Shown: positions 44,351 through 56,538 of the stretch, in pieces
Layout: each line of letters begins with the position of its first letter
Numbering within the stretch: the first letter of the stretch is position 1
Assembly (NCBI RefSeq): GCF_000143105.1
Contig: NW_014040778.1
Coordinates: 382,574-446,573 of the forward strand
Origin: Grosmannia clavigera kw1407
Lineage: Eukaryota > Ascomycota > Sordariomycetes > Ophiostomatales > Ophiostomataceae
Direction of reading: 5' to 3'
Length of the DNA: 64,000 nt
Made by a program: the position numbers and the translations under genes
The notes under the pieces: generated by a model
Seen by the model: the letters and a program-made list of their open reading frames with translations, nothing else
Database searches by the model: none
Told to the model about the DNA's origin: nothing

Positions 44351-45951
44351 ATGGATAGTCCGACGCCCACTAAAACGCCCAAGGCAGCACAAGTCTTGCT
44401 TGCAGATGGCACAGAACCGGAACCGGAAGTCTTCAATCATGGCGTTGATCATCGCCCTGCCCTCAACGGCTCTGACGACGATGACACAAACCTGAGGGAC
44501 GGCGCTGCTCTCGCTGAAAACAGCACAGTGCACTTGGATCGGAGGGTACGGCTCAAGATAGACCACCGGCTGTGCACGATAGCAGGAATACTGTGCGCGA
44601 TGGACCTGATCGACGGCAGCATCATGTCGAGCGCATCCGCTACATCAATGCCGGCATATCTAGGACTCACGGGGAACCGTTACTCGATGGCGATCTGGCT
44701 ATCCACGCTTGCACAAATGATATTTTAGCTGCCGAGCACAGTCATCATGCGGCTGGTGGGAGCACCGCTGTTCTTTACCACCAGCACTGTCGCCTTTGGC
44801 CTGATTACGCTGTGCATGGCCTATGTGACGACTTGGAGGCAGATGCTTGCGCTCCGATTTTTGATGGGCATGGCCATGGCGGGAATTTATCCGGGCCTAA
44901 CCTATCTCTTGTCGGCATGGTAAGCTTTCTCACCGCATGACGGGGGGAAGTATAGATATGGCGTAAATATTGACTGCAACAACACAGGTACACTAGGAGA
45001 GAGATGCAGCTCCGGTTTGCCTACCTTCAAAGTGGCCAGGTCATCATCGTGGCAACAGGCAGCATAGTCAACTACGGCCTAACTTTTCTTGATAAACAGC
45101 AGGGCCTCCGCGACTGGCAATGGATGTTCATCGTCCAAGGGGCGATTAGCATGTTCTTAGGTCTTGTGACCTATTTCTGGATCCCCGACTTTCCAGAAAA
45201 CGCCAGCCGCACATCTCTGTTCTTGTCGCCCCAAGAGGCGGCCCATGTGCTCCGCCGTATTGACGAAGACCGCAAGGACGCCGGTGCCCCGGAGCCGCTG
45301 ACCGCGCGCGCAGTATTGGAGCCGTTCCTGGACCCCAAGCTGCACGCCTTCAGCCTGCTCTTCTTTCTTCAGAACGTCGTCTCCACCGCGCTGTCATACT
45401 TTATCCCTACCATCCTGCTCGGCATGGGCTTCACGTCCGCTGACTCGATCCTGCTGTACGCACCACCGTACTACTACGCCGTCATACCTGCCATCATCTC
45501 GGCCTTGGTGGCCGATCGGCTTGCGGCCAGAGCACCCGTCGTGGTCTTCAATGCCGTGTGTCTCATCGCCGGGATGGCCATGGTCGGATTCGTGCACGGG
45601 AACGTTGCAGCCAGATACGTGGGGGTCATGTTGGCTACGGGTGCGTACGTCTCCAATTGGGCCGGGCCGAATGCCTACCAAACCAGCAACGTAACGGGGC
45701 AATGGAAGCGTGCTACTGTCGCTGCTGCCGTGTCGGCTATGAATGCGCTGGGCGGCATAGCGGGATCATACATACTCCGTTAGTCAGAGTCGCCTTGGTA
45801 TCCCACGGCTATCTGGGTCAGCATTGGCAGTCATATTCTGATGCTCGGAATTGTTATCGTCTGCAACGCCTTTTTCGTGCGGGCGAATAGGAGGGCCCGT
45901 GATGGTAAAGGGGTCATTGAAAAGACGGTTGGGTTCCTATATACATACTAA
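44351..45951 (+). pseudogene. Dal5-family MFS transporter with two amber codons
   Basis: Two exons (44351-44919, 44988-45951; GTAAGC...ACAG) restore one frame of 511 codons including the final TAA. That frame contains two internal TAG codons, at 44726-44728 and 45781-45783. Both sit where glutamine is plausible (AQMIF-LPSTVIMRL; GSYILR-SESPWYP), so each is explained by one CAG to TAG change. The protein is otherwise a good member of the anion:cation symporter branch (allantoate, nicotinate, pantothenate and other organic anions): ILCAMDLIDGSIMSSASATS, GMAMAGIYPGLTYLLSAWYT, DWQWMFIVQGAISMFLG and TAIWVSIGSHILMLG. No frameshift is present, implying recent loss. The first stop falls in TM2-3, so no functional transporter is expected. 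Confidence 0.82.
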
Positions 45952-46674
45952 GCTTTCTGGCTATGTCTTTGAAAGTGGTAGAAAACGGAAGCATGAGATA
46001 CGGAGACTTATCTAAAAAGGAGACATCAGTAACACGATAAATATAGAGCAAGCAGTGTCCAAAACACTTCCAGCCATTTTAGATTTGCAAAAGGAGTCTT
46101 TACCTAAATAGATGCAAATACGAGTATCTAGACATAAGATAAAGTGAATCAAGTAGTGTGGGAAATACGTTTCGGTATCGTCTGCCGTAGCTGCAACGTG
46201 TCCAACAATAAACCTATACAGAGTATTAGCAAGACATTAGGAACCAATGCCCCGTCCCTCTGACTCATACCGCTTAAACATGATATTAGTCGCCATGATC
46301 GGCTTGTAACATCAGTTCGGATATTGAGTATTAGGCAAAACTCAGCCATCGCCTTTTCGAGACACAGCCACACATATGGGCACACCACCTGAATTGGCCT
46401 TTGAGAACCTGTCGACTTGCATGAAAACAAGGCAAGTAAGGCCGCAGTATAGGCTGACCGTCGATTGCGACCCAAAGCTGCGCAATTGGCGATATTGAAG
46501 CGGGGTTTTTTGCTTACGCCCCAAAACGCCCAAAAAACCCCCACACACGTACGTTAAATTAAAAATAAATGGCAGAATGCTGCGTGGCATTAAACCAAGA
46601 AGATCATACATAAGCATCATGCGCCAGTTGTTCACCGTATCCTACGTGTATCCTTGAAATAGCCATCTACGGCT
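45952..46674. other. Intergenic DNA
   Basis: About 720 bp, AT-rich, no supported gene. ORFs on the minus strand lack coding features. Confidence 0.45.
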
Positions 46675-49573
46675 ATGGACAATCATAATTACACTATGAA
46701 TGGCATAGGCGCCCTGTCTGTCGCGCAGTCCACACTTCACCATATGCTTCCAGGAGTAATTGAGGCGACAAAGTCTTCGGCAGAACAGTGGGAACAGCTT
46801 TCTGAATGGATCTCGAGTAAATCGACCGTTGTGGCTAGTTATGGTGGTCAGACCGGTGCTGAAACTCCAAACACCTCTCTTCCAGGGAGCATTTCACTAG
46901 ACCACTGGCTTGAGGCCGTCAGAGAGTGTTCGCTCGATGCGAGACAGAAGGAAGTCTGTCGTATCGTTCTTGCCCTGTCTATTTTTCGCCAGAAGATCTG
47001 GAAATCAGAAAAAATTACGACAACAGAGCTGGCCGACATATGGAACCTCCTCCGCGGCGCGCTTGTCAGCCCTGCGTCGCCCATTTCCACCGTCTCGCGC
47101 AGCGCGCAAGGCTTTCTTGCCATACCACTGTGCAGCTCTCTCGAAGACGGAAACATTGCCGAGCTCTGGCGTCTCCACGTCTGGCTCGGGGATGGCCAGA
47201 GAGGCAGTGAAGATTTTGCCATTCACGCCCATCAGTCCTTTGCTGAGAGCTGGATCTTGGCAGGTAAAGCAACCGACCATAGCTTTGAGGTCGAGCCCGT
47301 CCAGCATCATGAGGAGGCCACACATGCCAGCTTTGCCATCGGCTGGAGCGACGGGAAAACCAAAGAGGAAGATGCGGCCCGTGGCAGGAAATACAAAACA
47401 CACCAGACTTCGTCTACGGCAGTGAACACCCACGAGTGGGTTTCTGTCAGAGAGAGCGCCTCCGAGGAACACTCCTCTGACGGCATATACCAGTACCACA
47501 TCCCCTCTGCCGCATACCACCGAACCGTGGTCGACCCGACTGCCTTTCACTCCACCTTGTTCGTCTTTGACTCTAGCCGGGGATTCCACAAAGATGTCGG
47601 CGCCCTCGGCCCAAAAGACCAAGAATCATACACTCAGTCACGTGATCCTGCAGGCCGGACGGCAGCTTCTCTCGCACAGATGGTGAATGTCGTTCGCGCA
47701 TGGGAGAAGGCAATGGCAGAGGGGCAACGGTATGCCGCAGACTCGCGCTGGGAGTTTTCTATGCGTGCATTTGAGCACGCCCGTGGACTTTTTCACAACT
47801 ACAATGAGATGCCGAATGCGTCTCGCTATCATGGTATAGCTACAGGAGAGCTCGGTAAGACGAACCGCCGGTTTGGGCGCTATAAGGTGGCAGAAGCGCT
47901 GCTTAGGACAGCGGTCAAAGAGTTGGGAGGGCACAACCGGCCCAGTTTGGAAGAAGCGGAATACCACGGCGAGATTGGCGTGGTGTTGCGCCATGAGGAT
48001 CGTCTGGAGGAGGCAGAGTTGTCGTTTGCGAAGCAGTATCGTATGGCAGAGCAGCTGGGGGACCAGCCGCAAATGTGCCGTGCCCTCGGGAACTGGGGCA
48101 TGGTTAACTACCAGTACTTCCTGCAGAACAGAGATCCAGAGCGCATAAAGGCTGCAGTTGAGCAGCTACTGGCCCGCGTTCAGATCGCACAGAAGCTTGG
48201 TCACAGACTGTGGGAGTCTATTGGCCTCTCACGTCTCTCGTTATGCTACACGATTCAGCTGCAGGAAGCCATGGCTGCAGACACGGCTTTGCGGGCACTT
48301 GGACTTGCTCTGGCAATGTCGGTGCGAGACCCAGTCGTGGTAGCCCTGTCACGGTTCTTCTATGGACGTGTACTACAGCAGCTTTATGCACTTCCGGATG
48401 AGGCCATGCGGCAGTTTGACCCCCCCGCAGACGAGGCATGCACACCCGCCATTGCTCTCTGCAAAGAGCCATCACAAGAACACCACGGATATCTCCAGGA
48501 GCTGGTTGATGCAGGCGTGGACCTCTGCCGTGCCGATGCTTCCGGATATACGGCACTCGACTGGGCCACCTTCAACGACAACGCAGATATGAAGCAGACC
48601 GTTCTTCGCGGGCTATAGGCATCGTGTTCGCAAGAGTATGTTGCGCTTTCGTTAATCGAAGCGAGGCTGCGCAAAGGTTATCGAGTTATCTTCCAAGAGA
48701 AGCTCCGACCCATCCTGATGGCAAGCGGCGAGAACGAGAGGAATGGCGGTAAGATCGACAATAGAAACTCGTCTATTCAGGACTTGCGCGAGGCATATGC
48801 TATGGCTCTTACTGACGACGGGGAAAGTGGCCGGCTATTCGACAGTTTACGCTTTGTTCCCTATCAAAAGTTCAGAGCCGCCAACCAGATCCCACGATCG
48901 AGCATGCACTTGACGGCAGAGTACACTCCCAAGTCCCACAGTAAGGAGAACTCCGAATCTGCCGTGGATTTTGTCGTCTTCTTCTCGTACCGGTGGATGA
49001 GGCCTGGAATGCTGTCCCCAGACGACGATAACCATACGCAATACGGCCGGATGCTTTTAGCATTGGAGAGTTTCTTTGAGATGAATCCTAGTATAAGCCC
49101 GCAGCGGCTGGGAGTTTGGGTGGTAAGGCCAAGATACTGCCACAAGGCCTACATTTTACCTCTACAACTCGCTATCTGCTGACTTATCTGTACATCCATC
49201 CTAGGATTATGCTTGCATTGACCAAGACAATGCCCAGGCAAGACAGAGTGGTATATCCACGCTGCCTTTGATACTGGTCCAGTGCGACGCTTTGATCAGC
49301 CTTACCAGTAACGGCTACTATGATCGTGCCTGGTGCACTTTGGAAGTTGACATGGCCCGGAGCCTGATCATGTCCTATGGAGTTCACAAATGGTTTGTAT
49401 ATGATGCAACTGAAATGGCTGAAATCGGAAAAGGGCCTAGAAAGCTTTACTTGCAATCGGGCCCGATACAGAAGCTAGCCAGCTCCCTGAGCGACAAAAA
49501 GTGCAGCCAGCCGTCGGACTGGCCTACATTGATATTCCTAGAAAGGCAGACTCAGCTACTAGGTAGGGGCTGA
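46675..49573 (+). pseudogene. TPR-ankyrin-TIR-like protein gene with one amber codon
   Basis: Exons 46675-49122 and 49205-49573 (GTAAGG...CTAG, phase 0) give 939 codons, open except for a TAG at 48616-48618 (codon 648). The sense codon lost is plausibly CAG. Residues ~1-130 are helical with no known motif. Residues ~345-600 are tetratricopeptide-like (SRWEFSMRAFEHARGLF; AEYHGEIGVVLRHEDRLEEA). Residues ~600-648 are ankyrin-like (GVDLCRADASGYTALDWATF). After the stop come LRKGYRVIFQEKLRPIL, DFVVFFSYRWMRPG (residue 765 on) and WVDYACIDQDNAQ, ending with RAWCTLEVDMA. This is a TIR-like fold fungi attach to TPR/ankyrin regions, resembling sensor-effector immune receptors. As it stands, translation would yield the sensor part without the effector. 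Readthrough is possible but unproven. The family's function is not known to me. Confidence 0.72.
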
Positions 49574-50505
49574 TCATATGGGCAGCAAGGAGAGTCGGCA
49601 CTTTTCCTTTTCTCGGTCTTCGTGTGCAAACTTGTCTTTGTAGTCGGTGCTAAAAATAGCTTTAAAAAGTAACGACAAGCTAAATACGTTCTTTGAACAA
49701 ATCCCCGTGTTTCTCTTATTATATTTAGAGCAAGCAGGACTTGGGACAGTAGTCGGTTTAGAACCACATTAGCTGCTCATATTCTACTGTTATATAGACC
49801 TAAATATCAACAATGAGATTTCAGCAAAGTGTCGAATACACCTCATATCGGTAAATTAGATACATTTGTAGCAGCCAGATCATATACAGGATTCTGCGGG
49901 ACTTTCAGGGAAGCAGGAATGACTAAGCTGATAAAGTAATAAATGTGCACTACCTAAAAATACTTATTGCCTTGGCTAAGTACGGAGAGCTTTCGTCCAC
50001 TTCTGTCTATCTGAAGACAGTTCTTTTGGAATTTCCACTGCTCGCAAGTTACAACCAAGAGAATTGTCCTGCTTAACGAAGCTGTTGGAAAATTAAGATT
50101 GAGTACGTAAGAACAGGTAACAGAACTTTTACACTCATAGGTATAGCTAAAATGTAGCCGAATAGCACTAGCACAAAAGGTTTGGAAACAAAAACACAAC
50201 GGAGCAGAATGCGAGAAAAGAGGTTACTTCATAGCTGTTCTTCCGCCAGTTCAACCAACAACTTTTTTTAATCAAGGACGTCTTCAATACCTTCATACAA
50301 CCCCCACGCGCCGTCTTCGTAGCCAAGTCCTCGAGGCACCCAGTCCGAGATCTGCCTAATAAAAAAAGGACTTTAAAATTATTAGCCTCTTCGTCTGTCC
50401 ATGATTTATTCTTTGCAGAAGTGGACTCACCCTTCCCTCGCACCAAATTGTCGCTGTCCTTGTCATCAAAGAATACCGTGGTTCCTCCCGTCCAGATTTC
50501 CGTCT
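49574..50505. other. Intergenic DNA between convergent genes
   Basis: About 930 bp, AT-rich. An ORF on the minus strand (50168-50509) starts at an ATG overlapping the stop codon of the exonuclease gene. It has no conserved motif and is more likely 3' untranslated sequence. Confidence 0.4.
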
Positions 50506-52073
50506 TCATTTGGCGTCAGGGCCATCTGTTAGCGCTTCCCACTTCACCTCAACACCATTCATGGCCTGTCGAATGTGCCAATCAACGAGGTCCCGCGCCG
50601 AGACGGCATCCTCGAGGCTGTCATGCCCTTTGTTGCCAGTCTGAATCACTCGTCCCAACCGGGTGTACACCAGTGCCTGGAGTGACAGGCCACCTGCTCC
50701 ACGCTTGCGACTCTTCTCCTTTTTCTTGTCTGCAATATTGCCGTCTTTGTTCTGTCGGCCCTCCTCTTTCCCACTTCCATCCTTGCTTTCCTCCTCCACG
50801 ATCCCCAATTCTCTCTTTCTCGCCTCCTCCTCTTCCCTCTTCCTGGCTTCTTCTTCCTCTTTCGCCCTCTTGTATGCTTCCCGAAGCTTGTTTTCGATAA
50901 GGAAGCTGTCCACGACCTTGTTGTGCACCCACCGGAGCGTCGCCAGGTCGTTCTGAGTCCCATGGCCCACGACCACTGTCTCTGGTCCGACAAATTGCCA
51001 TACACGCGAACGTGCCGCAGCCACGCCCTCGATGCACTGCCGCATGCTCTGGGCGTCGTATAATTGCTTTCGCGTCACACCCGAGTAGCGAGTGTTGTAG
51101 TGTAGCATGGGCACACTCGGCCAGACTAGGCTGTCTATCAGGACGTCACCCGTGAAATAATCGATTAGAGTGATGCGAATTAGTTCGCTGTCGTTGTCGG
51201 AGGAAGTGCCCATTTCGCAGTCGATGGCGACGGCAAGGCGTTTGGGCGTCTGGTCCAGGGTCGTAGCAGCTCTTTTTCTCTGTCGGTGGCTGCCACTACT
51301 ATCATGATGGATGCTTCCAAAAGAAAATGAACCTACTTCTGAAACTGATGGGAGTCCCATACTCGCAGGCCGAGTCTGCACAGGCACCTTTGGTGTCGGA
51401 TGGCACTGCCAGCGTTCAGCTAGATCAGTAAGGGGGATGTCATTTATCTCGTGCTTTTCAGCCATAGCGCAAGGCTTAGCCGTTCTGGACTGGTGGCAGC
51501 AAGTCCACATCTGAAAACCGGACTGGGGCTCAGAGTTTGATGTTAGTTGTTATCCCTCTCTCAGTCTTCCCATTTCTTTGATGGATGTTTTTAGGCACAC
51601 TAACAACAAACTTAAGCTTTCCGGCGTGATAAATACATGGAAAGCGATGTTCTTTCGTCTCGCTGGGTTTATAAACCTCCTGCTTGCTTCTGGGTCCGCG
51701 CTTATGATGCGTCTTTTCTGTCAGGCTCAAGGAACGCAGTCCTGTCGTGGCTGTGGTGGTTGGTGCTGATTCATCATTTTTCATGTCTTGGCTCGTGGCA
51801 TCCTCTACGTTCCGCGGTCTCTTGTCTCGAAAGCGTGTTTTCGCTGTAAATTTTAGTCAGTCTATAACTTTGTTTTGTTGGAATGTCAAGTAAAGCAGAG
51901 ATATGCATACGACGTATTCCGCATCGCATGCAACGCCGCTTTGCCAACAAAGCATCTTCAGTCAGTGGGGCGACTGTGAATCCTCCTTTCTGCAGCTCGT
52001 CCTCGGGATACACAAAGCCGCGCAAGAACTTTAGGTACTCCGATGATGGCTCGATCTGTGTTGGAGTGGCCAT
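50506..52073 (-). CDS. REX-type DEDDh 3'-5' exonuclease with zinc-binding N-terminus
   Basis: Exons 51911-52073, 51605-51843 and 50506-51510 encode 468 residues. The introns are GTATGC...TACAG (phase 1) and GTTAGT...TTCAG (phase 0; a donor three bases earlier is equally in frame). The N-terminal half carries cysteine/histidine pairs (RCMRCGIR; FPCIYHAGK; WTCCHQ) suggesting zinc binding. The nuclease domain shows all DEDDh marks: AIDCEMG (D, E), VVVGHGTQNDLATL (D), and GHDSLEDAVSARDLV (H, D). It should trim RNA 3' ends (rRNA, snRNA or tRNA) in nucleus or cytosol. A charged insert (about residues 350-410) holds a near-perfect repeat KREEEEARKRE. Starting at the ATG of exon 3 alone would lose the zinc-binding part, so the spliced model is preferred. 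Confidence 0.8.
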
Positions 52074-52970
52074 GATGGCTTCTTTTGTTTCGAGATTTGT
52101 GTTTGTGGGGGAGAAGGGGGGTCGAGATGATGTTTGGACAAAGAAAGAACAAATGGAGGTCAGAAAAGCCGGAGTGTTGGCCTGGCAATCACCTTTGGCT
52201 TAGGCAGCTGGTGCGCGAGATGGGGCTGTAGAGGGCAGCTGCGATCATTACACTAGGCGCACAAGATGCTTTGTCCTGGTCTCCGATATGAAGACTTTTT
52301 GATTTGAATGAGTCTTGCTCTTTCCGTACGAGTAGAAATATGAGCTCGTTTGCGGGGGCTTAGTCACCGTGTCACGTTCTGTGCGCTCTATGGTTCTGGT
52401 CAACTTTTAGTCGCAATGTCCAACATCCTTGGGTTAGTGTCTAAAACGCAACCTGCGGCGGTTCCTGAAAACGTTTCGGTACTAAAGGGCTCGTCGGATT
52501 GACACATGCGCGCTTAGCCTAAGTCTCTCAGTATCTCCTTGAAAATAATGAACTTCTTCACAAGCACTTTTGCTTTCACAGATGATCAGAACCAGCGCCA
52601 CCAATAAAAATAATAATCCTTGGATGTCTATAATATTGGCCTATCTGTCACGTTGACTGCCTATACTTCCCGATCCTGACAAATGGTAAGATCACCACCA
52701 ATTTAGCACTCGACGAGCTGCAGATTATCAGATCCAAGAAATGACACAACATAAGCATGGCAATGCCCCAAAGAACAACACAAAATACGTGACAGACTCG
52801 CTAAATACATTTATAGATTTACAGATCAGAAGCAATAGATATAAGAGAGAAAATACGGTTCGTGAGATCCTCAGTTCCGCCGCTTTTGGCACATTTGGCA
52901 TCCGACATCAACCAAAAGACTCAGACAGTCTAAAGAAAGACGTAGGTCATCTTTTTATTCCCTGCATTTT
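52074..52970. other. Intergenic DNA
   Basis: About 900 bp. The first ~250 bp are GC-richer and probably the exonuclease promoter. No other gene is supported; the ORF at 52741-53076 overlaps the 3' exon of the next gene and is a shadow. Confidence 0.45.
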
Positions 52971-54880
52971 TCATCGCCGACGGGACTTTCCTCCGCGTAT
53001 CCATAGACCGCAGAAAGCACCAACAACAGCTGCGGCGAAAATTAGGAGGAACCCCCTGTTTATACCCTTACCGTAGCAGTCTCTTACAATGTCGGCGATC
53101 TCGGGGCTTAGAAATTGCAGAGAATCCAGGCTCTTCGTCACGTCCTCAACGATAGCATCCACATCCACATCAAAGTGCTGGAGTTCGATACGCAGGACAT
53201 CCCGCAGGTACTGCTGCACGACAGTCGAGACGACAGCAACGCCGAGCACATAGCCCAGACTTCGGCAGGCGTAGTAGGACGCGGTGACGACGGCCACGCT
53301 ATTGGTAGACGCATTGGTAACTGGGTATCGTGTGGTTAGCGTGGAACTAACTGGGGTCTAATCATGGAGACGTTGCACTTACTGACGGCGATGAGCGCAG
53401 AGACGACCGAGTTTCCGATGCCGAGCTCGTTCATTATGTGGGCGACTATCAAGCCAGGAACAGACTCAGAAACAGTGCCGGAAAAGAGGAAGGCGATCAG
53501 GGTGCCAGCGACCTGCACGACAAAGGCCAGCATCTGGGCCCAGTAAAACTGGCCGGTGTGCCGCATCCAGAAGCCGACGGCCATGGCGCTAAAAACACCG
53601 GCGATGATGGCCGGGATCATGTAGAGAGACGCCTCTTGTGGCGTCAGCTCCTTTTTGACTTGGTAGTATAGCGGCAGGATGAACTCGAGGGCAGCCAGGG
53701 CGAAGAAGCACAGGAACGACGACAGATAGATGGGCAGAAGCTCGGGGTTGCGGACGACAGACATGGGCACAATCGGCTCGCGGGCGATACGACCCTCGAC
53801 GTAGACGAACCAGACAGTTGCAACGGCCGAGACGCAAAAGGAGACGTACGTCTCGACGGCGGTCCAGGACACGTTGCCGCCACGGTCGAGCCCCAGCATA
53901 AAGGCTGCGATTGCGACGACGAGGCTACTGGAGCCCAGAAAGTCGACCCGGCCGAGCTTCGACAACAGCGACTCACGTCCGACTGCCCGACGTTGCTGCT
54001 GCAGCTGCTCCTGTTCCTGCTGCTCCTGCTCCAGGCGGGTCTCCTTGTCCTGGCCGATGTCTCCATCGAGGAAGCAGCTGACAACCGAAATGGCCAACAC
54101 ACAGATGGGCACCTGGCCGTAGAACGACCACCGCCAGCCCACAGAGCCGGCCAGCAGGCCGCCGAGCGGGGCACCGAGGCCAGCGCCCAGAGAGTAGACC
54201 ACGTTGAGCACACCCTGCCAGATGCCCCGGTCTTCGGGGGGGACCAGGCCGGTGAGCAGGATGGAGACCACCGTGCCCATGCCACCGCCACCGATGGCCT
54301 GGACGACACGCGCGGCAATGATCTGCTCCATGGTCTGGGCCAAGCCACAGCCAAGACAGCCGATGGCGAAGAGGACATACGAGAACAGCAGACACTGCTT
54401 GCGGCCAAAGATGTCGCACAGCTTTCCGTAGAGCGGCTGTGTGGAGGCAAGCGAGAGCGAGTATGCGGTGATGATCCAGGAGGCCAGGTTCAGGGCGTCC
54501 AGCTCACTGGAGATGGTAGCATAGCTGACCAGCGCAATGGTCCCGTCTGCGGCGGATAGAAAGGTCTGTTGCAATCAAGGCCTAGGTCAGCGAGGTTGTG
54601 CCTTCACAGCAGTCTTCCAGCAGGAGGACAGAGAGAGAGCGCTCACGCCGATAGAAATGGCCGGAAAGATGACCAAGATGTTGGGCTGTCGCCGCTTGTG
54701 AACTCCGTGGCCATGGCCAGGAGCCGTGGCGGCGTGTTGACTGGCTAGCAGTCCTCCATGTTCCAGATCATTCGATGTGGCCGCGATCGGCGCGGATGTC
54801 GGCTCAGACTCGGGGTTTGCACTTCTTAGAAGAGAGGTTGTTTCGTCCGGCGAAGTCACCGAGGACGACATTTTGAACAT
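52971..54880 (-). CDS. 14-TM MFS multidrug/basic amino acid transporter (DHA2)
   Basis: Exons 54647-54880, 53383-54565 and 52971-53320 encode 588 residues. The introns are GTGAGC...ACAG (81 nt, phase 0) and GTAAGT...CCAG (62 nt, phase 1). The long hydrophilic N-terminus is followed by TM1 with DGTIALVSYATISSEL and the motif-A region YGKLCDIFGRKQCLLFSY. DHA2 motif C is SLGAGLGAPLGGLLAG, followed by GWRWSFYGQVPICVLA. A glutamine/glutamate-rich loop (EQEQQEQEQLQQQRR) lies in the central cytosolic region. The last exon carries the final helices and a basic tail. The order fits Vba/drug exporters at vacuole or plasma membrane. The start could be 54871 (three residues shorter). The frame is intact. 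No biosynthetic cluster is visible next to it. Confidence 0.87.
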
Positions 54881-56538
54881 CGGCTTGCACTCCCTGGACA
54901 CGAAACGGGAACTTGGAACTCGTTCTGAGTTCTGAGTTGCAGAAAAACAAAATTTCTATAGCTGTGCAGGTCCAACGATTTCTTTCTCAGATAACCGGGC
55001 CTAGTGTACGCACACGAGTTACACTAGTCCGACCCCACCCCCCCTCAACGGGTCGATAACAGTATATAAATGAAGAAATGGGGCGAGGCGGTGTCGTAGA
55101 GTACGACAGGTCGTACTCAGAATGTTATTAGTTGTCCTCAAGATGGTTCGTTGTCGTGGTATACCTCCGGCAACGCATCTGCCTTTTTCCCCATTTCTTA
55201 TCTGTACACTTGAAAAAGAAATCATGGCCCCGAATCATCGCCGTCGTAAACTCGGAATTGCGATACCGCACGCCACCGAGACGGTCCGAAGCTTGACTGA
55301 GAAGCGGATATTTGGCAGTCGCTTCCTTTCTTGACTACATCCCGAATTGGTAAAGCATGGCTGCTGATGCGTTGCTCGCTCCAACATCCACGCTACGGGA
55401 TCGCCGCTATTGCTTCCGAAATCTGTTTGAATGCTACCGGGGATACGGCGGGTCGCCGTGGAACGTCCCAGATCATGCTTCGGATTTAAGGAGGTGGAAT
55501 ATTGCTTAAGCTCGATGTCGCAGGATATAAGTCTAGGCAATTGCTTTCCGTCCATAGATGCCTTGGTCCGGTTGATACAGGATATTTTTCGAAATCCATG
55601 AATACAGTTTAACCGCTCGCATATCGTGGCGCAATGTGCACGCAAGCCATCCTAGATCACGGACCAAGGGGAGCCGATCTTACGGGGAAGGTAAACTCTA
55701 CTACCTGGCAGGTAATGTTTACATTGTTTGCATACGCCGTGCCAGAACAGACATATTCCTATGATCTATTTATGTGTATATGAAAGCGCGTCAAATTCGC
55801 TGCCGAGAAAGTGCAGATCTGCTGACTCAGCCAGAGCGAGGAATACGGCCTCTGACCGGATTAGACACAAACTATTACGGCCTCAATTCTGATTCCAGTG
55901 GTCAAGTACTTGTTCCTGTGCTAAATTAATCCTTGTCAGACATTGCGGCTCTGTGCTAGATTAACGATACGCCGTTGTAGTATGGCCCCCCTTTCCTATT
56001 ACAACTGAATACTACATGGAGTCACCAGAAGAGGCATCTTCCGTCATACCCATCTCACGAGACATGCAGTTCTGCACTCTATTTCACTGGCTGCTATGCC
56101 AAGCTATTGCACCTATTTTGTAGCTAGCGATGCCGGAGATCCCGAGGCATTTTCCTTGCTGTTACGCTGCCATGTGCGGCCCTCCACTTGAACAGAATAC
56201 TTCATGCATCACATCGCGTATCAAAAAGCAGCATATTTGGAAACGCTGGGCGGAGACAGCCGTGTGGTGAATTGCGTGCTCGTGTAGCGGCGATGACTTC
56301 ATTTGTGTTAAGCGCTGTGATTGGCCAACGCGATCTTGAAGTTGCGTTGAGTGGAGAACTAACATCCATGCAAAAAGATGCACGGAGTACGTGTACGTCT
56401 ATCTCGAACTCTCGGGTTTCCGTGCGGCAGATATGTACTCCGTGTGTAGTATAAAAACGTATTCCGGCCCTCCGTGGAAGTTGTTTTGCTCTCTCCCTCT
56501 GCAGTAACCGTTCTTTTTGGCTCATTCTCTCAGTAGAC
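54881..56538. other. Intergenic DNA between divergent transporters
   Basis: About 1.65 kb with no supported gene. Near 56378 and 56434 are two imperfect copies of the recurrent 9-mer (CACGGAGTA, TACTCCGTG). The right end carries a CCAAT-type element and TATA box described separately. Confidence 0.5.
56320..56457 (+). promoter_or_regulatory. Promoter elements of the intact Dal5-family gene
   Basis: An inverted CCAAT core (ATTGG, 56320-56324) lies about 215 nt upstream of the start codon, and TATAAAAA (56450-56457) lies about 80 nt upstream. A C/T-rich stretch follows before the ATG. Confidence 0.5.

Noticed and set aside
47005..47622. 205-codon minus-strand ORF within the TPR gene
   Set aside because: Antisense shadow of the TPR-ANK-TIR-like coding frame.
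44726..48618. Reassigned TAG codon (non-standard genetic code)
   Set aside because: TAG appears inside frames only in decayed-looking genes, whereas intact genes end at TAA/TGA or TAG without extension of family text; ordinary nonsense mutation is simpler.
49574..50165. Possible CRISPR or tandem-repeat array
   Set aside because: No regular direct repeats are present; CRISPR arrays are not expected in a fungal nuclear genome and none is seen anywhere in the window.
50168..50509. 113-codon minus-strand ORF overlapping the exonuclease stop codon
   Set aside because: Low complexity, no motifs; more likely 3' untranslated sequence.
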